A DNA stretch of 64,000 nt, taken from positions 4,712,001-4,776,000 of the forward strand of contig OY755184.1 of assembly GCA_963576735.1 (NCBI GenBank). The letters are read 5' to 3'. The notes beneath the pieces are model-generated. The model did not search any database. It saw only the letters and a program-made list of their open reading frames with translations, and was not told where the DNA came from. Below, piece by piece: positions 1 through 9,959 of the stretch. The stretch is from Bedellia somnulentella. Its lineage: Eukaryota > Arthropoda > Insecta > Lepidoptera > Bedelliidae. Positions within the stretch are counted from its first letter, which is position 1, and the number at the start of each line of letters is the position of its first letter. The position numbers and the translations under genes were made by a program.

Positions 1-123
1 ACGTCAACTGGTCCACTTCTTTTATTTTGTTGTCCTCCATGTTCGTGGCCTAGTTAGCTAAAACCAATTTTTCTTAAAAAATATAATAAAAGACACGTTA
101 ATATATTGAGCCCATACAGAGGG

Positions 124-747
124 TGTATATACATACAAACATACACATACTCACGGTTAAATATCCCTAGAAGGGGTGATCCCTAGAATACGAAATGTCT
201 CAATCACTTTTGGAACTTTAGTGGGGAGAACACACAAACACAAACTTTCACGCCGAATATCCCCGAGGGGGTTGGCAGAGGTACTAATACTTCTCAACAT
301 CACGTGACTTTGTCATCTGGTGTTCAGAGTACCCACGTTTTGCATGGATAGAGTACTCACGTGATAGGGGGCAGGCCTATCGCCGTTTTGTACGAATACA
401 CTGTCACATGACTAAGTACAACTCAGCCATGTGGGTTTCCTCACGATGTTTTCCCTCACCGTTAACAACCATGATAAATCAACCACACTTATGTCTTTAC
501 AAAAGACAAATTGGTGTAGGCCCGACCCGGGATTTGAACACTAGTCGCTTGCACGTCAACCGGTGTTCTACCCATTGAGCTATCATGTCGTTTGATGATG
601 AGAATGGGAGAAGATTGTAATTAAAGACAAGTCTCCAACCGCATCGCCCAACAACTTCTTCAAAAGCCCCACAACCCCTAGTCGACTCTTACGACACCTA
701 CGGGTAGAAATAGGGTAGTGTTATTCTAAGCCGCCACTACACAGCAC
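124..747 (-). repeat. SINE-like repeat (family 1), split by a second SINE
   Basis: The two halves, about 124-235 and 598-747, together match the family-1 dispersed repeat of this window: on the minus strand a head near 'gctgtgtagtgg-cggcttagaat', a core with 'ggcgatgcggttggagac', and a tail 'ccgtgagtatatg' followed by ATGT repeats. The middle, about 236-597, is a different tRNA-related SINE, so this is a nested insertion. The family name is unknown to me; similar copies recur more than ten times below. Confidence 0.7.
236..597 (-). repeat. tRNA-related SINE (family 2), nested in family 1
   Basis: On the minus strand the head reads 'tagctcaatgggtagaaca' (A-box-like) and later 'gttcaaatcccgggtcggg' (B-box-like), followed by a body with 'gtgggtactctgaacacc' and a 3' part 'ccccctcggggatattcgg'. 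This arrangement is that of a tRNA-derived SINE. Related copies and fragments lie near 13785, 36590, 37845, 38210, 40290, 58300 and 60285. Confidence 0.65.
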
Positions 748-1460
748 AGTAAATTGGTGGAAGAGATATAAAGATACAATTTGGTTGGTAGTTTCTGTAA
801 AGTAAGACGTATGGAGATCAAAAGACTATTGTACTACAGTCTTTTATTTTATAAACTTGGCTAAAAAGTTTATGAATTAAAAAACTGTGGCAGTAAGAAA
901 TGGGTTAGTGCCATTATAAGCCGAAACTCCAAAGCATATAATTATCACTTGAAACACTTTTTCAGTCAGATTATCATGTCTGGTTTACAATTAAGATAAA
1001 ACTTTATTACTCAGAAACAACTTTTTAGGAGCACGCCCTTTTTATTCTCCGTTAATTCTAATTAAACAGACTATGAGACATGAGACTCAATTGCCGCCAC
1101 AAATGATAAAAAGATTACGAAAGTTAATCCAGTATTTGCTAAAATTCGATAAATCCATGTTTTTTTTTCTTACCTAGGGCTTAGCCTCGATCTTAAGTTC
1201 AAATAGAGATTAGATAAGAACAATAGTTTAAAAAGTCCAGCAAAAAACACATCGTGACAATAAAAAATAACATACGTATATACACAAACTCACGCCATCA
1301 ATTCCAATTGGGGTTGACAGAGACTATTGATCGTCACTATGTACGATCCTGGCAAACCTCTCTAGCTTCGTTCATATTCCATCAATCTTCCCAGACATGC
1401 TCTTTTATTCTATTAAGAAGAATTGGGGTTATGATTATAATTTTAAGTTGTATTGTTAAA
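748..1460. other. AT-rich intergenic stretch
   Basis: No gene or clear element is seen. The 77-codon open frame beginning with GTG near 1254 lacks any recognisable motif and runs into the next SINE-like repeat. Confidence 0.5.
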
Positions 1461-1465
1461 TTAAT

Positions 1466-1714
1466 TTGCCGCGTAGTGCCGGCTTAGAATGTCGCTACCC
1501 CTTTCTACCCACGGGTGTCGTAAGAGGCGACTAAGGGTATTGGGGCTTTTTATTGGATTTTTGGGCGATGCGGTTGAAGACCCATCACCAAAAACCTTTA
1601 TTTTTTACCATCTTTTCCCCACTCAACTTCCAAAAGTGGCTGAGGAATTTATAATTTCTTAGCTCTGGCTACCCCTTCTAGGGAAATATAGCCGTGAGTA
1701 TATGTATGTATGTT
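1466..1714 (+). repeat. SINE-like repeat (family 1)
   Basis: Near-complete copy reading from 'cgtagtgccggcttagaatg' through 'ggcgatgcggttgaagac' and 'ttccaaaagtggctgagg' to 'agccgtgagtatatgtatgt'. It has the family's conserved head, core and (ATGT)n tail. Confidence 0.75.
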
Positions 1715-1789
1715 AAATTAAATAAATTTCACGACAGCTTAAAAAATAAAGTAACTACTACTAAAGTAAAAATGAACAACGTTTTTCCA

Positions 1790-2027
1790 AAATTCCCTAT
1801 ACCAATATTACTATAACATGTCCAGGAGTATGAAGAATAATTGTGCCAAGTTTCGTTAAAATCCGTCGAGTAGTTTTTGTTTCCATAAGAAACATACAAT
1901 ACATACAACAGACAGACAGACAGATAAAAATTTTACTGATTGCATTTTGGCATCAATATCGATCACTAATCACCCCTGATAGTTATTTTGAAAATATATT
2001 CCATGTACAGAATTGACCTCTCTACAG
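1790..2027 (+). repeat. Remnant 3' end of a LINE/SINE
   Basis: Contains 'gccaagtttcgttaaaatcc' and 'gagtagtttttg', then short CATA and ACAG repeats (to about 1925) and a tail ending before the next repeat. This wording is typical of 3' tails of insect non-LTR elements, from memory of such repeats. No coding part remains. Confidence 0.4.
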
Positions 2028-2029
2028 AT

Positions 2030-2280
2030 GCTGTGTAGTGTCGGCTTAGAATAGCACTACCCCATTTCTTCCGGTGGGTGTACGTAAGAGGCGACTAACG
2101 GTATTGGGGCTTTTAAGGAATTTTTGGGCGATGCGGTTGGAGACCCATCACCATAACCTTTATTTTACCATCTTTTCCCCACACAACTTTCCAAAAGTGG
2201 CTGAGAGATTTCTAATTCCTTAGCTCTGGCTACACCTTCAAGGGATTTATAGCCGTGAGTAAATGTATGTATGTATGTTT
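2030..2280 (+). repeat. SINE-like repeat (family 1)
   Basis: Complete copy from 'gctgtgtagtgtcggcttag' to 'agccgtgagtaaatgtatgt' with an (ATGT)n tail. It serves as one of the best references for the family consensus in this window. Confidence 0.75.
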
Positions 2281-2293
2281 GTATAGATTATTG

Positions 2294-2308
2294 AATTAGC
2301 TGTGTATT
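2294..2308. repeat. Left copy of a 15-bp direct repeat (probable target-site duplication)
   Basis: AATTAGCTGTGTATT occurs here and again at 12398-12412, exactly bracketing the LINE plus two Dong-like elements. It is the expected trace of the original LINE insertion, with the left copy running into the (TTA)n tract. Confidence 0.65.
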
Positions 2309-2321
2309 ATTATTATTATTT
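2306..2321. repeat. (TTA)n microsatellite, distal end of LINE tail
   Basis: About five TTA/TAT units; on the minus strand this is (TAA)n. It borders the 3' end of Dong-like copy A and matches the (TTA)n tracts at 6238-6251 and 10170-10197. Confidence 0.8.
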
Positions 2322-2424
2322 TGGCATTACTTTTAGTTCCTCGCCTCTCCCATGGCCGAAAAAGAAAATATAAATTTGAAATGGGAGAGGCGGTACTCCC
2401 CGACAAAAGAACAGTCGGTCGGGG

Positions 2425-5400
2425 TCAGGGAGTCAGGTTCAAGAACCGACGGACGATCCGAGCCGTATCGAGCAGCACCGCTTTCTGCATCTGTGCTGGA
2501 ACCGACACGCCACAGAAATCCAACCGCCTCAAGTTGGTCGCGAGGCTGGTTGGAATTAACCCGTTCGCGGACAAAACAATTGGGATTATTTCTGTCGAAG
2601 TCACACCCCACATGTCGGTGATCTCGTGAGCCAGATCGAGATATTTCCGACGCTTCTCGGTGTCGGCTTTCACGAGACCCTCGTCATGAGGGATAGTGAC
2701 ATCCACTAGAAATACCGTCGACTGCGACCGATCCCATACCACGATATCAGGCTTATTCGCTAGAATAGTCCTGTCCGTGATAACGGATCGGTCCCAATAG
2801 ATTTTGGCACGGTCGTTTTCTAGGATTGGCTCCGGCAGATACTTGTAATACGGCAGCCTCTGTTGCAAGAGTCCGTATTTCAGAGCGAGCTCCTGATGCA
2901 GGATTTTGGCTGCTTGGTTGTGTCTGTGCAAGTACTCAGTGTTAGCAAGAGCCGAACAACCGGAAATAACATGCCTAAGTGACTCTCCGGGACGGCCACA
3001 TGCTCGACAGATGTCTGTGGTACCGTCCTTTAGGATGTATTTCCGATAGTTCCGCGTCCTGATAACCTGGTCTTGTATTGCACAGACAAAACCTTCGGTT
3101 TCCCCAAAGAGGTCCCCGAAACGCAGCCAATGCAGGGAGGCTATACGGTCCACGAAAGGTTCGTGAAGTACCTTGTAAAACCTCCCGTGCAGCTCCTTCT
3201 CTTTCCATACGGACTCCCGATCAGAGGTGCTAAGTACCTCCGGGGTTCGCCAATCCTGTGAGGCCAACGATAAGGGAGTCAGTCCTTTATCACTAGCGAC
3301 CACCTCTCCCCGAATACTATCATCCGTCATCGTCAAAAAATAGTTTCTGAGGTTGCATACCTCGCGGTTGTGCATGGTTTTGGCACTCAAGAGGCCTCGA
3401 CCACCACACTTCCGCGGGATATACAATCTCATAACCGACGACCTCGGATGATGCATTCGATGAGAGGTCATCATCGTGCGGACTCGTCTGTCCAGAGCGT
3501 CGAGTTCGGTCTGAGTCCATCTGAGCACGCCAAATGTGTACATCAGTACAGGCATGACCCAGGAGTTAATGGCTCGGATCTTATTAACGCCTGACAAGTA
3601 GCTATTAAGCACACTTTTCAGGCGTTCATAAAACTCCTCGCAAACACCCTGTTTCACGTCTGCCACCTTCACACCGATGGTTTGTGACATGCCCAGATAC
3701 CGGTATGTTTCAGCCTCGGAGAGTGCCCTCAAATGATTGGTGCCGACATCGACACCATCAGAGTGCACGACATGCCCCTTCTCAACATGAATGACCGCAC
3801 ACTTATCGACCCCGAGCTCCATCTTGACGGAACCACTGAAATCGTTAGTGATCGTCAGTAGCTCCGCCAATCTGTCAGCCGTGGGGGCATAAAGCTTCAG
3901 GTCATCCATGTAAAGGAGATGAGGCAAGCGTGGTCCGCCTCTCCGAAACTGAAAGCCTGTCCCCGAATTCTCCAAGAGTGTACTTAGAGGATTCAGGGCC
4001 AAGCAAAACCAAACTGGACTCAGGCAATCGCCCTGGAAAATCCCTCGCCTTATATCAATTTGGTCATCCGCGTCCGTCATCCGCTGACCGTCTAAACTCA
4101 GGATCGTTCTCCAGCACCCCATACACTGCCCGAGGAAGTGTCGAACTGTACTATCAATTTTGTACAGCTCGAGGACCCTCATGAGCCATGTATGAGGTAC
4201 CGAATCGAACGCCTTCCTGTAGTCTATCCAGCCAGCGGAGAAGTTCCGACGGTTGCGTTTGACCAGTTGGCCTACGACCGCGTCGATGAGGAGCAGCTCC
4301 TTGCTACCGCGACTACCGCCCCTACATCCGTTCTGAGCTCCAGAGATCACATTGTTATCAACAATGTGTTGAGTAATCTTGGAGCTCAGAACGGATGTCA
4401 AGGTCTTGTAAATTGTACAAAGACAAGTAATGGGGCGGTATTGTGATGGATCCGCGGTAGCATCGCTCTTTGGAGCTAAATGAGTGACCCCAGTAGTTAA
4501 GAAGTTCGGGAGCGTCCCACTCTCGAGGGCGCTTTGGAACTGACGGGCGAGAGTAGCGTGACAGCGCGTGAACCCCTTCAACCAGTAATGGTGCAATCCG
4601 TCCGGCCCCGGACTTTTCCAGTTCGGAGCCTTACGGATCGCAGCCACCACATCCTCCTCGGATATGTTGACGGGGTTCATGGGCGCTATGGGCTCGCACG
4701 CTCCCTCGACCGCCTCGAACCATCGGCCCTCTTCGTGATCAACAGGCAGCGACCAAAGCCCACGCCAAAAGGCTACTACATCGGCTTTTTCCGGTCGCTG
4801 ACCTGTCGTAACCACGTCGGGACGCTCCAAAGTTCTGTAGAACTTCTTCTGGTCACTCATGAAGAGACGATTCTGTTGGTACCTCTTTACCCTTTCAGAA
4901 TATCGCCTAATTCGCTTACCCCAAGCAGCGATCTTCTGCTTCAGATCATCGATGCGCTCCACCAGTCTACAGGCAAACTCCGGTGAGTTGTCAAAGACAT
5001 TCTCACCAGGGAATGCCTCCCTGACGAAGCGCACCACCCTCGGCCTATTGTTGCCTGATCTGAAGCTGGTCAGTTTGCCGATGAGGACCCTGGCCCTTGT
5101 GATACGGCTTTCAATCCGCCTCATCCAGGCTGGTCTAGTTCTAGTCCTGGGACTAGTACTGCCAGCCTGGCGGGAGCCACCAGCTCTTGTTGGCGGCATC
5201 CTGACGCCGACAAATTGACAAACTGTCATTGCGGCGCCAAAGAGAATTGAATCCGTATCCCAAAGGTCCATGCTGCTCTCTAAAAATGAGGGCAGCATGT
5301 TATTGACGGCCTCAACGACATCCCGAACCTTGATGCTGAGAGGAACTCGGGGCAGCCTTGGCCTCCTTTCGAGAGGCACTTCGCGATATTCCAGGATCGT

Positions 5401-6027
5401 CTCTTCGAGTGCGCTCCTCACCATATCCAAATCCAGGGAGACTGTTCCCCAATCGCTTTCCGCACCACCCGCATCCGGCAGGTTAACGATCGGCTCCCTC
5501 CGAACTTCCCGCTCAGGGACAGGAGGGAGAACCTGCAAGGGTGGCTCTTCGTCCAGCGGAGGAACAGCCTCGCGTCGCAATTGTTCGAGTTCGGTAGTGC
5601 TAAAAAGTTCTGAGCGTTGTATGTACCGAACTCGGTCCGCCAGGTTTTGTTCTGTGACGGTCAAATTGGGCTCCAGCCGCAGAAATTCGCGGTACATTGC
5701 TGCCCGATAACCCGTCCGTCCAGTTCTTGAACCCGAGGCCCTAAGATAGGCCCGCATGGCATTCCTATTCATATCGACCGTCCATGCCATGCGGCGCCTT
5801 GTTCCACCAGCGGCGGGCACCGATTGCTGGGACTGAGTTGCCTCAGTCCCAACCGATGCCAAGCCATCTGGTGGCTGAGGTGGTCGCGCAGACCGACCAG
5901 GTGGTCGTGCCGATCTGCTGCGGCTGGGGGACCGCATGCTGCCACGTCCAGCCCCAGCTCCAGACGCGCCCCAGCGATAGCCCCTGGGGAGCGGCCCTAT
6001 ACGCTCATCGTTTCTCTCACCTGCCAT
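2425..6027 (-). CDS. Dong/R4-type retrotransposon polyprotein (RT + restriction-like endonuclease), copy A
   Basis: An uninterrupted 1200-codon ORF with a true ATG at 6027. The N-terminal ~90 residues are Arg/Pro/Gly-rich; a helical segment around residues 85-170 may bind nucleic acid, which is inference. The reverse transcriptase occupies roughly residues 450-800: FSAGWIDYRKAFDSVP, RRGIFQGDCLSP and the active-site YMDD at about 706-709. A CX2CX8HX4C finger starts at Cys1007. The endonuclease follows, with KPD (Asp about 1094), a second acidic residue in FLVDVTIP and a downstream EKRRKY lysine. Such proteins nick the target and prime reverse transcription from it. No stop or frameshift is seen, so the element may be active. 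There is no host function. Confidence 0.9.
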   Translation of the reverse strand: MAGERNDERIGPLPRGYRWGASGAGAGRGSMRSPSRSRSARPPGRSARPPQPPDGLASVGTEATQSQQSVPAAGGTRRRMAWTVDMNRNAMRAYLRASGSRTGRTGYRAAMYREFLRLEPNLTVTEQNLADRVRYIQRSELFSTTELEQLRREAVPPLDEEPPLQVLPPVPEREVRREPIVNLPDAGGAESDWGTVSLDLDMVRSALEETILEYREVPLERRPRLPRVPLSIKVRDVVEAVNNMLPSFLESSMDLWDTDSILFGAAMTVCQFVGVRMPPTRAGGSRQAGSTSPRTRTRPAWMRRIESRITRARVLIGKLTSFRSGNNRPRVVRFVREAFPGENVFDNSPEFACRLVERIDDLKQKIAAWGKRIRRYSERVKRYQQNRLFMSDQKKFYRTLERPDVVTTGQRPEKADVVAFWRGLWSLPVDHEEGRWFEAVEGACEPIAPMNPVNISEEDVVAAIRKAPNWKSPGPDGLHHYWLKGFTRCHATLARQFQSALESGTLPNFLTTGVTHLAPKSDATADPSQYRPITCLCTIYKTLTSVLSSKITQHIVDNNVISGAQNGCRGGSRGSKELLLIDAVVGQLVKRNRRNFSAGWIDYRKAFDSVPHTWLMRVLELYKIDSTVRHFLGQCMGCWRTILSLDGQRMTDADDQIDIRRGIFQGDCLSPVWFCLALNPLSTLLENSGTGFQFRRGGPRLPHLLYMDDLKLYAPTADRLAELLTITNDFSGSVKMELGVDKCAVIHVEKGHVVHSDGVDVGTNHLRALSEAETYRYLGMSQTIGVKVADVKQGVCEEFYERLKSVLNSYLSGVNKIRAINSWVMPVLMYTFGVLRWTQTELDALDRRVRTMMTSHRMHHPRSSVMRLYIPRKCGGRGLLSAKTMHNREVCNLRNYFLTMTDDSIRGEVVASDKGLTPLSLASQDWRTPEVLSTSDRESVWKEKELHGRFYKVLHEPFVDRIASLHWLRFGDLFGETEGFVCAIQDQVIRTRNYRKYILKDGTTDICRACGRPGESLRHVISGCSALANTEYLHRHNQAAKILHQELALKYGLLQQRLPYYKYLPEPILENDRAKIYWDRSVITDRTILANKPDIVVWDRSQSTVFLVDVTIPHDEGLVKADTEKRRKYLDLAHEITDMWGVTSTEIIPIVLSANGLIPTSLATNLRRLDFCGVSVPAQMQKAVLLDTARIVRRFLNLTP
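4324..4398. repeat. Perfect 19-bp inverted repeat inside the RT coding region (copy A)
   Basis: ACATCCGTTCTGAGCTCCA at 4324-4342 is the exact reverse complement of 4380-4398. The 37-nt loop itself holds ACATTG-TTATCA-ACAATGT. It lies in the RT domain, encoding the SVLSSK and SGAQNGC segments, and is unchanged in copy B. Confidence 0.85.
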
Positions 6028-6237
6028 TTTACGATGAGCGAAGATTCACCCGGGGTTTCACTCACTTGCCCCGGGGAGACCGTTATTGCTCTATTTTGCG
6101 CTGAGACCAGTTTGTAGACACGGTCAACACCTACAAACTCAAGCGCTGACTATTTGCATTGCTGGAATGGCAAGCTGGTAAACATGTCATCCTGCCATTC
6201 CAACAATGGGCGGTGGGGTCGTCACATCCCTACGCCT

Positions 6238-6251
6238 TTTTATTATTATTT
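6238..6251. repeat. (TTA)n tract between the two Dong-like copies
   Basis: A short (TTA)n joins the 5' end of copy A to the 3' end of copy B. It shows that the second element used the TAA repeat next to the first, not a site inside it. Confidence 0.8.
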
Positions 6252-6356
6252 CGAAAAGCATTTTTTTGTTTCTCGCCTCTCCCATGGCCGAAAATGAAAA
6301 TATAAATTTTAAATGGGAGAGGCGGTACTCCCCGACAAAAGCACAGACGGTCGGGG

Positions 6357-9300
6357 TCAGGGAGTCAGGTTCAAGAACCGACGGACGATCCGAGCCGTAT
6401 CGAGCAGCACCGCTTTCTGCATTTGTGCTGGAACCGACACGCCACAGAAATCCAACCGCCTCAAGTTGGTCGCGAGGCTGGTTGGAATTAACCCGTTCGC
6501 GGACAAAACAATTGGGATTATTTCTGTCGAAGTCACACCCCACATGTCGGTGACCTCGTGAGCCAGATCGAGATATTTCCGACGCTTCTCGGTTTCGGCT
6601 TTCACGAGACCCTCGTCATGAGGGATAGTGACATCCACTAGAAATACCCTCGACTGCGACCGATCCCATACCACGATATCAGGCTTATTCGCTAGAATAG
6701 TCCTGTCCGTGATAACGGATCGGTCCCAATAGATTTTGGCACGGTCGTTTTCTAGGATTGGCTCCGGCAGATACTTGTAATACGGCAGCCTCTGTTGCAA
6801 GAGTCCGTATTTTAGAGCGAGCTCCTGATGCAGGATTTTGGCTGCTTGGTTGTGTCTGTGCAAGTACTCAGTGTTAGCAAGAGCCGAACAACCGGAAACA
6901 ACATGCCTAAGTGACTCTCCGGGACGGCCACATGCTCGACAAACGTCTGTGGTACCGTCCTTTAGGATGTATTTCCGATAGTTCCGCGTCTTGATAACCT
7001 GGTCTTGTATTGCACAGACAAAACCTTCGGTTTCCCCAAAGAGGTCCCCGAAACGCAGCCAATGCAGGGAGGCTTTACGGTCCACGAAAGGTTCGTGAAG
7101 TACCTTGTAAAACCTCCCATGCAGCTCCTTCTCTTTCCATACGGACTCCCGATCAGAGGTGCTAAGTACCTCCGGGGTTCGCCAATCCTGTGAGGCCAAC
7201 GATAAGGGAGTCAGTCCTTTATCACAAGCGACCACCTCTCCCCGAATACTATCATCCGTCATCGTCAAAAAATAGTTTCTGAGGTTGCATACCTCGCGGT
7301 TGTGCATGGTTTTGGCACTCAAGAGGCCTCGACCACCACACTTCCGCGGGATATACAATCTCATAACCGACGACCTCGGATGATGCATTCGATGAGAGGT
7401 CATCATCGTGCGGACTCGTCTGTCCAGAGCGTCGAGTTCGGTCTGAGTCCATCTGAGCACGCCAAATGTGTACATCAGTACAGGCATGACCCAGGAGTTA
7501 ATGGCTCGGATCTTATTAACGCCTGATAAGTAGCTATTAAGCACACTTTTCAGGCGTTCATAAAACTCCTCGCAAACACCCTGTTTCACGTCTGCCACCT
7601 TCACACCGATGGTTTGTGACATGCCCAGATACCGGTATGTTTCAGCCTCGGAGAGTGCCCTCAAATGATTGGTGCCGACATCGACACCATCAGAGTGCAC
7701 GACATGCCCCTTCTCAACATGGATGACCGCACACTTATCGACCCCGAGCTCCATCTTGACGGAACCACTGAAATCATTAGTGATCGTCAGTAGCTCCGCC
7801 AATCTGTCAGCCGTGGGGGCGTAAAGTTTCAGGTCATCCATGTAAAGGAGATGAGGCAAGCGTGGTCCGCCTCTCCGAAACTGAAAGCCTGTCCCCGAAT
7901 TCTCCAAGAGTGTACTTAGAGGATTCAGGGCCAAGCAAAACCAAACTGGACTCAGGCAATCGCCCTGGAAAATCCCTCGCCTTATATCAATTTGGTCATC
8001 CGCGTCCGTCATCCGCTGACCGTCTAAACTCAGGATCGTTCTCCAGCACCCCATACACTGCCCGAGGAAGTGTCGAACTGCACTATCAATTTTGTACAGC
8101 TCGAGGACCCTCATGAGCCATGTATGAGGTACCGAATCGAACGCCTTCCTGTAGTCTATCCAGCCAGCGGAGAAGTTCCGGCGGTTGCGTTTGACCAGTT
8201 GGCCTACGACCGCGTCGATGAGGAGCAGCTCCTTGCTACCGCGACTACCGCCCCTACATCCGTTCTGAGCTCCAGAGATCACATTGTTATCAACAATGTG
8301 TTGAGTAATCTTGGAGCTCAGAACGGATGTCAAGGTCTTGTAAATTGTACAAAGACAAGTAATGGGGCGGTATTGTGATGGATCCGCGGTAGCATCGCTC
8401 TTTGGAGCTAAATGAGTGACCCCAGTAGTTAAGAAGTTCGGGAGCGTCCCACTCTCGAGGGCGCTTTGGAACTGACGGGCGAGAGTAGCGTGACAGCGCG
8501 TAAACCCCTTCAACCAGTAATGGTGCAATCCGTCCGGCCCCGAACTTTTCCAGTTCGGAGCCTTACGGATCGCAGCCACCACATCCTCCTCGGATATGTT
8601 GACGGGGTTCATGGGCGCTATGGGTTCGCACGCTCCCTCGACCGCCTCGAACCATCGGCCCTCTTCGTGATCAACAGGCAGCGACCAAAGCCCACGCCAA
8701 AAGGCAACTACATCAGCTTTTTCCGGTCGCTGACCTGTCGAAACCACACCGGGACGCTCCAAAGTTCTGTAGAACTTCTTCTGGTCACTCATGAAGAGAC
8801 GATTCTGTTGGTACCTCTTTACCCTTTCAGAATATCGCCTAATTCGCTTACCCCAAGCAGCGATCTTCTGCTTCAGATCATCGATGCGCTCCACCAGTCT
8901 ACAGGCAAACTCCGGTGAGTTGTCAAAGACATTCTCACCAGGGAATGCCTCCCTGACGAAGCGCACCACCCTCGGCCTATTGTTGCCTGATCTGAAGCTG
9001 GTCAGTTTGCCGATGAGGACCCTGGCCCTTGTGATACGGCTTTCAATCCGCCTCATCCAGGCTGGTCTAGTTCTAGTCCTGGGACTAGTACTGCCAGCCT
9101 GGCGGGAGCCACCAGCTCTTGTTGGCGGCATCCTGACGCCGACAATTTGACAAACTGTCATCGCGGCGCCAAAGAGAATTGAATCCGTATCCCAAAGGCC
9201 CATGCTGCTCTCTAAAAATGAGGGCAGCATGTTATTGACGGCCTCAACGACATCCCGAACCTTGATGCTGAGAGGAACTCGGGGCAGCCTTGGCCTCCTT

Positions 9301-9959
9301 TCGAGAGGCACTTGGCGATATTCCAGGATCGTCTCTTCGAGTGCGCTCCTCACCAAATCCAAATCCAGGGAGACTGTTCCCCAATCGCTTTCCGCACCAC
9401 CCACATCCGGCAGGTTAGCAATTGGCTCCCTCCGTACTTCCCGTTCAGGGACTGGAGGGAGAACCTGCAAAGGTGGCTCTTCGTCTAGCGGGGGAACAGC
9501 CTCGCGTCGCAATTGTTCGAGTTCGGTAGTGCTAAAAAGTTCTGAGCGCTGTATGTACCGAACTCGATCCGCCAGGTTTTGTTCTGTGACGGTCAAATTG
9601 GGCTCCAGCCGCAGAAATTCGCGGTACATTGCTGCCCGATAACCCGTCCGCCCAGTTCTTGATCCTGAGGCCCTAAGGTAGGCCCGCATGGCATTTCTAT
9701 TCATATCAACCGTCCATGCCATGCGGCGCCTAGCTCCACCAGCGGCGGGCACCGACTGCTGGGACTGAGTTGCCTCAGTCCCAACCGATGCCAAGCCATC
9801 TGGTGGCTGAGGTGGTCGCGCAGACCGTCCAGGTGGTCGGGCCGGTCTGCGGCGGCTGGGGGACCGCATGCTGCCACGTCCAGCCCCAGCTCCAGACGCG
9901 CCCCAGCGATAACCCCTGGGGAGCGGCCCTATACGCTCATCGTTACTATTGTTGTCCAT
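6357..9959 (-). CDS. Dong/R4-type retrotransposon polyprotein, copy B
   Basis: Intact 1200-codon ORF starting at ATG 9959. It is collinear with copy A and has the same YMDD reverse transcriptase, CCHC finger and endonuclease motifs. It differs at the extreme N-terminus (MDNNSNDERIG versus MAGERNDERIG) and at a few dozen scattered residues, mostly conservative. One change falls in the conserved linker before the RT fingers (KSPGPDG in A, KSSGPDG in B), which could lower activity. Two intact copies side by side argue for a recently active family. Confidence 0.9.
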   Translation of the reverse strand: MDNNSNDERIGPLPRGYRWGASGAGAGRGSMRSPSRRRPARPPGRSARPPQPPDGLASVGTEATQSQQSVPAAGGARRRMAWTVDMNRNAMRAYLRASGSRTGRTGYRAAMYREFLRLEPNLTVTEQNLADRVRYIQRSELFSTTELEQLRREAVPPLDEEPPLQVLPPVPEREVRREPIANLPDVGGAESDWGTVSLDLDLVRSALEETILEYRQVPLERRPRLPRVPLSIKVRDVVEAVNNMLPSFLESSMGLWDTDSILFGAAMTVCQIVGVRMPPTRAGGSRQAGSTSPRTRTRPAWMRRIESRITRARVLIGKLTSFRSGNNRPRVVRFVREAFPGENVFDNSPEFACRLVERIDDLKQKIAAWGKRIRRYSERVKRYQQNRLFMSDQKKFYRTLERPGVVSTGQRPEKADVVAFWRGLWSLPVDHEEGRWFEAVEGACEPIAPMNPVNISEEDVVAAIRKAPNWKSSGPDGLHHYWLKGFTRCHATLARQFQSALESGTLPNFLTTGVTHLAPKSDATADPSQYRPITCLCTIYKTLTSVLSSKITQHIVDNNVISGAQNGCRGGSRGSKELLLIDAVVGQLVKRNRRNFSAGWIDYRKAFDSVPHTWLMRVLELYKIDSAVRHFLGQCMGCWRTILSLDGQRMTDADDQIDIRRGIFQGDCLSPVWFCLALNPLSTLLENSGTGFQFRRGGPRLPHLLYMDDLKLYAPTADRLAELLTITNDFSGSVKMELGVDKCAVIHVEKGHVVHSDGVDVGTNHLRALSEAETYRYLGMSQTIGVKVADVKQGVCEEFYERLKSVLNSYLSGVNKIRAINSWVMPVLMYTFGVLRWTQTELDALDRRVRTMMTSHRMHHPRSSVMRLYIPRKCGGRGLLSAKTMHNREVCNLRNYFLTMTDDSIRGEVVACDKGLTPLSLASQDWRTPEVLSTSDRESVWKEKELHGRFYKVLHEPFVDRKASLHWLRFGDLFGETEGFVCAIQDQVIKTRNYRKYILKDGTTDVCRACGRPGESLRHVVSGCSALANTEYLHRHNQAAKILHQELALKYGLLQQRLPYYKYLPEPILENDRAKIYWDRSVITDRTILANKPDIVVWDRSQSRVFLVDVTIPHDEGLVKAETEKRRKYLDLAHEVTDMWGVTSTEIIPIVLSANGLIPTSLATNLRRLDFCGVSVPAQMQKAVLLDTARIVRRFLNLTP
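8256..8330. repeat. Perfect 19-bp inverted repeat inside the RT coding region (copy B)
   Basis: Arms 8256-8274 and 8312-8330 are identical in sequence to those of copy A, as is the loop. Confidence 0.85.

Larger units (their letters stand above)
2322..6236 (-). mobile_element. Dong/R4-like non-LTR retrotransposon, copy A, full length
   Basis: A 3.9-kb element on the minus strand, bounded on both sides by (TTA)n. It holds one intact ORF (2425-6027), a 5' leader with a 10-bp-arm hairpin (6163-6172 with 6193-6202) and a short 3' UTR with an 11-bp-arm hairpin (2343-2353 with 2381-2391). The protein has a reverse transcriptase, a CCHC finger and a restriction-like endonuclease, the R2/R4/Dong layout. 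Known Dong elements of silkworm target TAA repeats, which agrees with the flanks. Copy B next to it is almost identical, so both inserted recently. Confidence 0.85.

Noticed and set aside
2321..2629. Plus-strand open frames over the Dong-like elements and the LINE (many between 2321 and 12244)
   Set aside because: They lie opposite to long conserved RT frames, repeat in both copies and have no domain of their own; they are shadows.
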